Shown here piece by piece: positions 11,003 to 23,000 of a DNA stretch of 64,000 bases. The first letter of the stretch is position 1; every line of letters starts with the position of its first letter. The translations under genes were made by a program, and so were the position numbers. The stretch is from NCBI GenBank assembly GCA_037176705.1, contig CM073886.1:90245501-90309500 (forward strand), in the 5' to 3' direction. Under the pieces are notes generated by a model, which saw only the letters and a program-made list of their open reading frames with translations, did not search any database and was not told the DNA's origin. Origin of the DNA: Molossus alvarezi. Taxonomy: Eukaryota > Chordata > Mammalia > Chiroptera > Molossidae.

Positions 11003-14000
11003 CTAGAGAAAGAAAATAAATGTTTAATATTCGATACTAAAGCAAATATATATCCAGCAATTTCTCTAAATAAGTACTCGTCATTTTTCTATAAAGTATT
11101 AATGTGTAGATTACAAAAACAAATTTAAATATACATAATAAAAGTTTAGGCATTGATTTAAAACCTCATAAAAATCTAAAAAGTAAAATTTAGTTTGTAC
11201 TATAAAGCAAACTCATACTGTATTACAATTATCGCTGAATATCAATAAAGTTTTAAATGATCTCATATACTAAGTTTATCCACACTCCAATAATTACTTA
11301 TCACAGTGATTTAATAAAACCATAAAAGTAAATTCTTTCTATTCAATGTATTTTCCCCCCTCTACTACACTCCCCCTTGAGAAGAGGCTTTCATAGAAGT
11401 GATCTAGGTTTAGTCTACTTCTGTAGGTTTATCCTAGCTAAAAGAGAGTACTTAAAACAAACAGTAAGTCATAACCTGTTTCTCTCTTCTCCCGTGTCTC
11501 CTCCCTCTATTAATGACACAAGTTACTCAGTGGTAGAACCAGAAGCCCATTATTTTGGACCTTATTTTTTCTTATAATTATTTCTGTAACTGGTCATCAG
11601 GTGTTTTCAGTTTACTTAATACTAGTGCTTGTGTCAGCCTACTGACTTAACATCCTACCAATCCAAGCCTTGGTAGACTCCAGACAGGCAGGGAACTACC
11701 CAGTCTTCCCTGTTCCTTCCACCCTATCAATTAATTTTTTGGGTGTACTCATGTGAAAACTTTGCAGCTAGCTATAATATTACTGCCATTCAAACATTTC
11801 CTCTGTGGCCCTTTGTTCCACAGTAAACAAACAAACTGCCCTGCATCTCAAATGTCTTCTTCACTGAAAACTTTCCTTGATCTCCTCAGATAATGGAAAT
11901 GGGGCTTCTCCAAAAACAGGGCTTCCATGAAGTCTTCTCAAATACAGGTTGCTTATTCTCCCACACCTCATAAACCCAAGGTCAGGAGGTGAGTTAGTGC
12001 TTACAAATACTGTGAGATCATTACTCATCTCCCCTCAAGTATAAGCACCTGTTCTTTTGAGGAACATAAACCCTGCTCTACTGTTTTATCCCCTTTCCTC
12101 ATATTCAGTGACCTTTGGTAGTAAGAATCTATTCCTGATTCTTTTATGCCACTTTTTCCCCACAGTCACAAGTAATTAACAGATATAAAATGTAGATGAC
12201 ATATTCTTAGACCAGCAAATAAATATTTCCTAGAGGAAAGTATAAAGAAACTAAAGCACAGTCTAGAGCACCATAAGGTGCATCAGCGTATAAAGAACTG
12301 GCAGAAGAAAAATTCTTGAAAAGGAAACTGCGGAGTGGCCAGTCGAAAGGACAACCAGCAGGCCCAGCCGGTGTGGCTCAGTGGTTGAGCACTGATCCAT
12401 GCATCAAGAGGTCAGGGTACATGCCCAGGTTGTGGGCCCAATTCCCAGTGGGGGGCATGTAGGAGGTGGTCAATCAATGTTCTCTCTCACTGATGTTTCT
12501 CTCTTTCCCTCCCTTTCCCTCTGTCTCTAAAATTAATAAAGAAAAAATATTTTTTAAAAAAAGGACAGTACTGGCCGGTTTGGCTCAGCAGTTAGAGTGT
12601 CGGCCTGCGGACCAGAGTATCCAGGGTTCAGTTCCCGTTAAGGGCACGTGCCTTGGTTGCAGTTTGTCCCCGGTCCCGGCTGGATCACGTGGGTGGCAAC
12701 TAGTTGATGTGTCTCTCTCACATCGACGTTTCTCTCTCACATCGACATTTCTCTCCCTCTCTTCCCCCCTCTCTACCTCCCGCCTTATCTGAAGATAAAT
12801 TTAAAAAGTCCTCGGGTGAGGATAAAAATTAATTAATTAATTAAAAATTTAAAAAAGGACAACCAACAGGGTATGGCAACACAAGACATCACCAAGCTGT
12901 CCTACATGTGCCTGGCTAATCTGCCTCACCAAGAATGTCACTGCCTTGAATGTTCAACTCTATCACGATCACTCTTTCATATTTTTGTTTCTCTTTTTGT
13001 ATCTCACCATATCTCATTATAACCACTCTCCTGCCGATTACCAAGATCTACTTGCTACCAGGTCCTTCTCTTGCACCTGGCTTGGCAAAGCTGCAATCCA
13101 GAATCATTACAATTATGTGCTTTTTCTGTATTGCACAACTGAGCAAATTGGTGTAACTACAAGTTTGTGGTAATTAACTTCAACATGACGCTCAAAGTTG
13201 CCTGAAAATCCTTCTTTATTTCCTAAATTGCATTCTGAAAAAAGTAGTATCTTCTAAAATATTTTTTAAAGATAAAAACAGGATTCAAGAACTGCTAAGA
13301 GTTTAGAAATGGCTGCATTCCAAGAGCTTTAGCATGTACATTATTAGCCCTCCCTCTCATAAACTTCAGAACCAAGCCTCCTTCAAGAAGGTAAGAATCC
13401 CTGCCAGATTTTACAGATTTCATTTGGTCTACAGTTTTCCCTTGTTTATCACGGTTAATCCATTCCAGACTCCAGCGGTTGCACCTGGTGTTGAAGGATT
13501 CCTGGGGTGCTCGAATACATAGGCCTACAGTAATTTTAATTGTAATTGTAATACAGGAGTGTATAATCGACTCAGACAACCGAGCGCATGCTGTACCATT
13601 TTCACTGTCTCAATCAACTTTTTCGTGAATATATTTGAAAAACCGCGATAGAGTGAAGCCACGAAAGTCAAAGCACGAAGTGGAAAGGGACAACTGTATT
13701 TTTCCTTTTTACTGAATGTATTGGGGTGACCCAGGTTAACAAAATTATACAGGTTTCAGGTGCAAAATTCTACAACACATCATCTGTACACTGTATTGTA
13801 TGTTTACCACCCCAAGTCAAGCGAGCCTTCATTTTAACTGACCTCTCCGAGCGTTTATCCTGTTGCATACAACTCCTTCTAAGCCAGTCCTTTCACCCTT
13901 ACCTTGAAACCACCATCATCCAGTTTTCCTTCTACTTCTGTGACCACTCTTTCTAAGACTATTAATCCACCTGCCACTAAATGGTAGTATTGCTCAGGAT

Positions 14001-17000
14001 TCATCCATTCCTAACATTTTAAATAATCCATTTTGAGAAAATACTAAAGTCTTGACACTGACCCCTAAAAAAGTGATTAAGAAGATGAGATAAATCTTGT
14101 CTCTCTTCTTGTGCCACAAATCTTTTTAATAAAGAAATTTTACAAATTAAAAGGAATAAATATAATATAGTACTGGAAAAAAGGAAATTATGCCTTCAGG
14201 AGCAATTCTGAGAAATCCCTGAAAGTTAGAAATAAGAAGAATGGAGAAACCAAGAGCACAGATACCATAGCCTAAAATGAAGTAGCAGGGGTCTCGTGGC
14301 CACTAGAACTGTTCTATACATGCCTATCTCGATGTAACAGATACTTCAAAATCAGCATACCTAACTAGAACTTAACATCTGCCCATAAACATGCTTTTTC
14401 CTCTGTGGTTTCCTATCTTGGTTATGGTATCAATATCCACCTAGTCACTCAAGCAAAACCTTTGGTGACTATTTTTGCTTTTACTCCCTTTCTTCTCATA
14501 TGCATGCACTCTTCAAATGTTGTACTGACATTACTTTTTAAATTACGCCTTATATACTGGCTCTTATGCCTTATCTCCTGGTGCTGTTATCATTACTTTA
14601 TTTCAAGCCAACATTTTCTATTGCCCTAGTATGGCAATGCCCTGCAATCGGTCTCCTCTACCTTTACGCTTGGCACCATGCCCTGATAAATCCATCTTCC
14701 ATAATGCAGCCCAAAAAGACTTTCTAAAATACCAATATTTGATCACAGCTTTTGCCTGCTCATGTGTGACACAGGTTCCCCATCTCCTATATGAGGGTTT
14801 ACATGTATCACAGGATTACTTCTTCCTCTTAAAATGAAGACATATATGAGTAACTGATCAATAACTATATACCTCCCTTTCACTATCAAAAGTGTCCTAG
14901 CCACTTCCGGTCAAGATGGAGGCATAGGTAAACGCGGTATCGCGTCCTCCCACAACCACATCAGTTACAACTAAACTACAGAACAACCATCATTCAAAAC
15001 CGCCTTAATGGAGAAAAAATGGGGGGACCTCCTTAATACTTTCAACAATAAAGATATAAATAAACAACCTATGAATCTCACTCATAAGGCATATGTTAAA
15101 TCACCATGTTGTACCCCTGAAACTAATATTGTGTGCCAGCTTTCTTTGATAAACAAATAAAATAACCAATGGATCAATGCAACACCAAATGGAAAATTAT
15201 TAAGTGTTTTGAACTGCATGAAAATGAAGACACAACATATTAAAATTTGTTGGAATGTGGTTATAGCAGTGCTTAAAGAAAATATTATAGCACTAAATGC
15301 CTATCTTAGAAAAAATGGTCTTAAGTCAATGACTCCAGCTCAATTTTAAACTAGAAAAAAATGAGCAAACTATACCCAAAGAGTAGAAACAATAAAAAGT
15401 AGAAATCCACAAAATCAAAAGCAGAGGACTTCCGGTCAAGATGGCAGGTAGGTAAACACGGTATCACGTCCTCCCACAACCACATCAAAGTTACAACTAA
15501 ACTACAGAACAACCATCAATCAAAACCGCCTGAAATCAAGCTGAATGGAAGTCCTACAACTACGGAATTAAAGCAGCAGCCACATCCAGACTGGTAGGAG
15601 GGGCAGAGGCAGACGGGCTGGTCCCACACCCACGTGTGGCAGATAAAAATCAGGAGGACACCTCGGCTGGGAAGGGCCTCCTTGAGGACTGAGGGGTCCC
15701 CGTCCCACACCAGGTGCCCTGCTCAGGGTTCCAGTGCCAGGAAGAGAAGTCCCCATAACTTCTGTCTGGAAAAACCAGCGGGAACTGAGGCTCAGGGAAG
15801 CTGAAGCGGCTGGAGCCCCAGGCAGCTCCTTAAAGGGCCCGCGCACGGACTTGTCGGACTCTCTCCCTCTAAGCTTGGAGGGGAGGGAATTCGAGGGACG
15901 CCAGAGACATACAGGGAAGAACTGAACTGTTTGGCACTGGAGAGGGGGCTTTCTCCGGGACAAACGTGCTGTCAGAGGCCTTTGTTCCTTTGGTGAGCCC
16001 TTCCCTGGGCGGCAGACAGAAGCCATAACTGGGACTCCAGCAACCTGGCTCACACTGGTAGCCCAGCCCTGGTGACTCCCTGAGGACCCACCCCACCCCA
16101 CCCAACTTTCAGGCCCACCCAAACTGTTGGCACTTGCTTAACCATAGGATTGACCTGTCTTGGATCCTGCTTCAGGTTTTTCCTAAATTCTTTCAAACGA
16201 GCAGCATCTGGTCTCAGCGAGCCCTATACCTATCGTTAAGTAATACACTGAAACAAAAAACACAGGGAGGCAGCCAAAATGAGGAGACAAAGAAACAGGT
16301 CCCGAATGAAAGAACAGAACAAAACCCCAAGAAAAGAACTAAGCGAAATGGAGATAAGCAACCTAACAGATGCTGAGTTCAAAATACTGCTTATAAGGAT
16401 GCTCAATGAACTGAGTGAGAATCTCAGTGAACTTAGTGAGGGCCTCAAGAGCATAAAAAAGGACCAGTCAGAAATCACGGATGCACAGTTAGAATTGAAG
16501 GAGGCATTAACTGAAAGAAAGAATAATTTACACAGCTTCAATAATAGAGTACGTAAATCCAAGGAGCAAACCATCGATTTGGAATATAAGGAAGCAAAAA
16601 ATGCCCAATCAAAACAGCAAAAAGAAAAAAGAATCCAAAAAAATGAGGATAGTGTAAGGAGCCTCTGGGACAACTTCAAGCGTGCCAACATTCGCATCTT
16701 GGGGGTGCCAGAAGGAGAAGAGAGAGAACAAGAAATCGAAAACCCATTTGAAACAATAATGGCAGAAAACTTTCCTAACTTGCTGAAGGAAACAGACATA
16801 CAAGTCCAGGAAGCACAGAGAGTCCCAAACAAGATGAACCCCAAGAGGCACACACCAAGACACATCATCATCAAAATGCAAAAGGTTCAAGACAAAGAGA
16901 GAATCTTAAAAGCATCAAGAGAAAGGCAGCTAGTTACCTACAAGGGAGTTCCCATAAGGCTGTCAGCTGATTTCTCAAAAGAAACTTTGCAGGCCAGAAG

Positions 17001-20000
17001 GGAGTGGCAAGAAATATTCAGAGTGATGAAAAGCAAGAACCTACAACCAAGATTACTCTATCCTGCAAAGCTGTCATTTAGAATCGATGGCCATATAAAG
17101 AGTTTCCCAGACAAGAAAAAGTTAAAGGAGTTCACCGCCACCGAACCGTTATTATATGAAATGATGAAGGGACTTTTTGAAGAAAAAGATAAAATATATG
17201 AACAAACAAAATGGCAATGAATACATATCTATCGACAGTGGAATCTACAAACAAAATGAACAGGGAGAACAGAAACATTCTCATAGATACAGAGAACATT
17301 TTGTTGGTTGCCAGTTGGGAGGGGGATTGGGGGAATGGGTGAAAAAAGGTGAAGAGATTAAGAAGCACAAACTCATTGCTAGACTGACAAACCTCAAAGA
17401 AAAAGGGGTTGGGGGGGTAGGAAGAAATAAACCAAAGAACTTATATGCATAACCAATGGACACAGACAATAGTGTGGGAAAAGGCGGGAGGGGGGCGGGA
17501 GTGTGGAGGAGGGGGTCAATGGGGGAATAATGAGGAACATCTGTAATACATTCAACAATAAAGATTTAAATAAAAAAAGGCAGACAAAAAAAAAAGTGTC
17601 CTAGCCTAGTATGGACAATAAATTACATAGCCACCCTAATCACAGCAATTTTCAACTGAGCCCGAACGTAGCTTCAGAATCCTTCAAACAATCTTTCAGA
17701 AGTCATTTATTTATTAGAGTTGACATGCAAGAAAAAAAATCGACTTATCATTTTTTAAAAAATTTGTTTTCCTTTATTGATTTGAGAGAGGAAGGGAAAA
17801 GGAGAGAGAGAAACATCGATGAGAGAGAACATTGACTGGCCACCTCCTGCATGCCCCTCTATGGGGATCAGGCCAACAACCTGGGCATGTGCCCTGACCA
17901 GGAATTGAACTTGGTGCATGGGTGGACGCTCAACCACTGAGCCACACTGGCTGGGCTACTTACCATTCTTAAAATATAACGTAAGTTCCTTTGTATGGTA
18001 TACAAAATCCTCTATGACCAAGTCACTACCTCCCTGACTTCATTTCCTATTCTTCCATCTAATAGGTTATGCTCTAGTCACAATGAACCACTTGTAGAGT
18101 TACCAAACATACCAGACTGATTTCACTGGTAAGTACTTAAGCTCATGATATTCCTTCTAACCTGAACACCCTTTCCCTTTCTTTGTTTAAATCCTGTAGC
18201 TAACTCTTTTGAGAAGTACTTAAGCATTGCACGCATCTCCTCCTCTGGGAAACCAGCCTTGAGATCTCTAAGTTATGCTTCCTTTCTTTGATCCTGAAGC
18301 CTACTCCTAACCAAGTTTTTTACCACTTTGTATTAAAATATTTTGTGAGTCCAGGCTGCAAAATTTCAAATCAGTTTCAAATGTAAATATTCAATTAAGA
18401 AAGATGAGAGAATTAAGAGTTCCAAATATAGGAAAAGACACATTTAATAGATGCAGTAATTACTTGTGTTCAAGTTCCAATAAAAGCAATGGTATCATCA
18501 TTTTAATGTTTCCTTCCCTAATTTGCAAACGAATATTACAGTCTGATTCATAAGTTTGGATCAACATCAACTTAAGACTTTTTGAGTATTATGGTGTTGG
18601 GAAAATTGGACAGCTACATGCAAAAAAATGAAACTAGACCATCAATTTACACCATACACCAAAATAAACTCAAAATGGATAAAAGACTTAAATGTGACCC
18701 GTGAATCCATAAAAATTCTAGAAGAAAATGTAGGCAACAAAATTTCGGACATCATACGGAGCAGAATTTTCACTGATACATCACCTAAGGCAACAGAAAT
18801 AAAGGAGAAAATGAACACATGGGACTACATCAAACTAAAAAGCTTCTGCACAGCAAAAGAAACAATCATCAAAATGGAAAGGCAACCCACTGTATGGGAG
18901 AACATCATTGCCAATGATGTATCAGATAAGGGGTTAATTTCCAATATATATAGAGTGCTCATACAACTCTACAAAAGGAAGACAAAGAACCCAATTAAAA
19001 AATGGGCAGAGGAGCTGAATAGACACCTCTCCAAACAGGACATACAAATGGCCAAGAGACATATGAAGAAATGCTCAACATCACTAATCATCAGAGAGAT
19101 GCAAATTAAAACAACAATGAGGTATCACCTCACACCTGTCAGAATGGCCGCCATCAACAAATCATCAAACAACAAGTGTTGGCGAGGGTGTGGAGAAAAG
19201 GGGACTCTAATACACTGCTGGTGGGAATGCAGACTGGTGCAGCCGCTATGGAAAACAATATGGTGCTACCTCAAAAAATTAAAAATTGAACTTCCATTTG
19301 ACCCAGTGATCCCACTGCTGGGAATATACCCTAAGAAGCCTGAAACACCAATCAGGAAGAATATATGTACCCCCATGTTCATAGCAGCACTATTTACAAT
19401 AGCTAAGATCTGGAAACAGCCCAAGTGTCCACCAGTAGACGAATGGATAAAAAAGCTGTGGTACATATACACAATGGAGTACTATGCAGCGGTAAGAAAG
19501 AAAGATCTCTTATCCTTTGAGACGACATGGAGGGACCTGGAAAGTATTATCCTAAGTGAAAGAAGCCAAGCAGAAAAAGACAAATACCACATGATCTCAC
19601 TTATATACGGAATATAAAGAACATAACAGTCTGAGGAATACAGTAGACCCAGACACATGGAAGTAGGGCACAGACTGACATCCCTCAGAAGAGGGGATGG
19701 GGGGTGGGGGGGTGGGAAGAGATAAACCACAGAACTTATATGCATGTATGCATGACCAATGGACATGGACAACTAAGCCGGGGACAGGGTGGAGGTGGGG
19801 TGGGGTGGAGGGTGCCAATGGGGTAAAAAGGTAAAATGTCTGTAACAAAAAAATAAATAAAAATTCATTAAAAAATAAAAAAATAAAAAGCACAAGGTCA
19901 TGAGAATGAATGTGGCATGCTTTCTCAATGAAATGATCTGGGCAAATCTAAAATAAAGAGCTCTTGATTAAATAAAAAAAAAATAAAAAAAATAAAAGCA

Positions 20001-23000
20001 AAAAAAAAAAACTTTTAGAGTATTAATAAGAGTTAGGTGGAAAGGGGTCCTTAGTTAAGAAGTTTGGAGAATCTTGAAATTCAGACAAATAGGTGTCTTG
20101 ACTGTAGTATAGACAGGGTTATTAATATAACCCAAAAGACAGACATAATACAGTCCCCGAAGCAAATGGTACTATTGAACTTATAAATATCTTGTGAGAC
20201 TAGTGTATCCAAACCTTGGAAAAATATAGATTTAGAAAAATTATTACAAGGCATTACTGGAAGTCAAATATTAAACCTTAATTTATGAGAAAGATAAGCA
20301 AATAGTATATTCATCACAACTACTTCTCTAATGCCCATTAAGCTTTTTTTTTTTTAGCTCTGAAACATTAGATACTTGTTGTCTCTGTCTCCCATAAGAA
20401 TGTAAACTCAATAAGAATGTAAGAAGAATCTGTGTGCTTCCCCAATATATCCCCAATTCCCAAAGCAGTTCATGGCCTACTGTAAGCTTTCAATAAATGT
20501 TGTGCAATAAAGATAAGTTCAAGGTATAACTCTTAATCTTTTAGAAACACTTCCTTAAGGTATGTGAAAGTGCTTTATTAAAATTTAAATTATCATATTT
20601 CTACATATATATGCCATACAGAATCACTATAAAAACTAAAAAGTTAGAGAGTCTTATGTCTGACTTCCTCATCTATTTTTTTACAGATTTAGCAGAAATT
20701 AGACAACAGGATTTACTGTTTATAACTCTACACATTTCACAAAAATTATATGTAAATATTTTCAAAAACTTTCTTTATACATAATACATTTTTACATATA
20801 TTCACCAGTATAACTGCTCTCAAATAATCCTATATAAATTAGAATGAATACTTGTGTAGCACAATTGGAACTTCAATAATTTACAAAATCATAATGCCCA
20901 CCTGATTATCTGAGAGCCACATCGCAGTCAATTGCTGTAGCTTCGTAAAGCTAAAGGGTAAATTCTTTAACCTGTTGGAAAATATACAAAATTTAAACTT
21001 TAAAATGAGAAATGTTAAAAGAGCAAATCGAATGTTATGTTATTGCACATGAAAATAGGAGAAAAATTGTTAATTCAGGAAAAAACCCAATATAGGTCTT
21101 TGAATAGGATATAAAATAAGGTATTAATCAGTTTTATAAGAATTAGTTTTTAAGATATAATTCTTCAGCAGAGTCCATTTGGCCTGGAGAAAAATGCATA
21201 ATCCAATAACCTCAAAAAATATTATAAGAAAAAATATTAACTATCCCTACCTAAATGAAAACATAAGAATACATTAATAAATCTTTCATAAAATTGCTTT
21301 TGATATTTTATTTGTACTTAGAACAAACTGTTATAGGAAGCAATCATAATGACAGTTTGTTGTAAAAACTGCACTAATCTATATTTCATTGTGAATTGGC
21401 ACTTATGTACTCAAGGGGACTATTTTAACATAACGAGTAAAAACAAAGTAATAGAAATACTCAGAATGCTAAATTAGAATACAATCCTATTTAAAATAGA
21501 ATGTCTACTTAAACCTTTTGTCTTACACTTATCTACTCTTTTATACTTATATTTCAGGGCAACTTACTGGAACCTAGGGCTCTAGTTTTAGGGTACAATG
21601 TATGGGCCAAACCAAGGATTAAAAAAAAATTTTAAGGCAGTGGTTCTTTTAAAATAAAATGGACAAGATGAACCCCAAGAGGCACACACCAAGACACATC
21701 ATCATCAAAATGCAAAAGGTTCAAGACAAAGAGAGAATATTAAAAGCAGCAAGAGAAAGGCAGATAGTTACCTACAAGGGAGTACCCATTAGGCTGTCAG
21801 CTGATTTCTCAAAAGAAACTTTGCAGGCCAGAAGGGAGTGGCAAGAAATATTTAGAGTGATGAAAACCAAGAACCTACAACCAAAATTACTCTATCCTGC
21901 AAAGCTGTCATTTAGAATCGATGGACACACAAAAACTTTCCCAGACAAGAAAAAGTTAAAGGAGTTCATCACCACCAAACCATTATTATATGAAATGATG
22001 AAGGGTCTTTTTGAAGAAAAAGATAAAATGTATGAACAAACAAAATGGCAATGAATGCATATCAATCAACAATGGAATCTACAAACAAAATGAACAGGAA
22101 GAACAGAAACATTCTCATAGATACAGAGAACATTTTGGTGGTTGCCAGTTGGGAAGGGGATTGGGGGAATGGGTGAAAAAGGTGAAGGGATTAAGAAGCA
22201 CAAATTCATTGCTAGACTGACAAACCTCAAAGGGAAAGGGGTTGGGAGGGTGGGAAGAAATAAACCAAAGAACTTATATACATAACCAATGGACACAGAC
22301 AATAATGTGGGAAAAGGTGGGAGGGGGGCGGGAGTGGGGAGGAGGGGGTCAATGGGGGGAAAATGTGGAACATCTGTAATACATTTTACATCCAACAATA
22401 AAGATTTGGAAAAAAAAAACAAAAAAAAAAACATGCAATAAAAAAATAAATAAATAAAATAAAATAAAATGGAAATCACAATATCATATCTAGTCAGAAA
22501 ACAGGGTTTCCATTAAAGCTCTACTTTATAAGTTATGTAAGTCACCTTAAATCTGAGTCTTAATTTTCTCTACAAAAGGGGAATAACTATTACCCTATTT
22601 CATAGGACTGTTTTGAATACTTCAGATACTATGAAAAATGTAAAAATGCTCTATAAACACTATTTTATCATTACAGTAGTTCCCCCTTATCCACAGAGGG
22701 TAAGTTACAAAACTCACCCAGTAAATGCCTGAAGGCAAGGATAGTACCAAATCCTATATATATATTCAATCCCCCAGTACATATATACCTTTCCCTTTTA
22801 AAAAAGCACTTTATGGCTTCTCTTTGGCATACCCTAATTGCCAGCATTACTATTTTTGTGCTTTGGTGCCATTATTAAGTAAAATAAGGGTTACATGAAC
22901 ACAAACACTGTGAGATGGTGAGAGTTGATCTGATAACAAGAGGACTACTAAGTGATTAATAGGGCAGATATACCGCACATGTAGTGTGAATATCCTGGAT

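Larger units (their letters stand above)
14903..17591 (+). mobile_element. composite half-L1 (HAL1) insertion with intact ORF1
   Basis: The whole block is bounded by the perfect 15-base TSD AAAAGTGTCCTAGCC (14888-14902 and 17592-17606), at a TC/AAAA site typical of the L1 endonuclease. Inside, in order: a short HAL1-like 5'/3' chimera (14903-15065), L1-derived text (15066-15427), then a full-length HAL1 (5'UTR from 15428, ORF1 16279-17220, 3'UTR with AATAAA and A tail). There is no ORF2. HAL1s are known ORF1-only L1 derivatives in mammals that need ORF2 protein in trans. Confidence 0.85.

Noticed and set aside
15568..16122. 184-codon open frame on the minus strand
   Set aside because: It is the antisense of the HAL1 5'UTR, GC-rich, with no recognisable domain; the same shadow appears in the copy at 59887.
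16236..16874. 212-codon open frame on the minus strand
   Set aside because: It is the reverse complement of HAL1 ORF1; a Ser/Leu-rich translation is typical of an antisense shadow.
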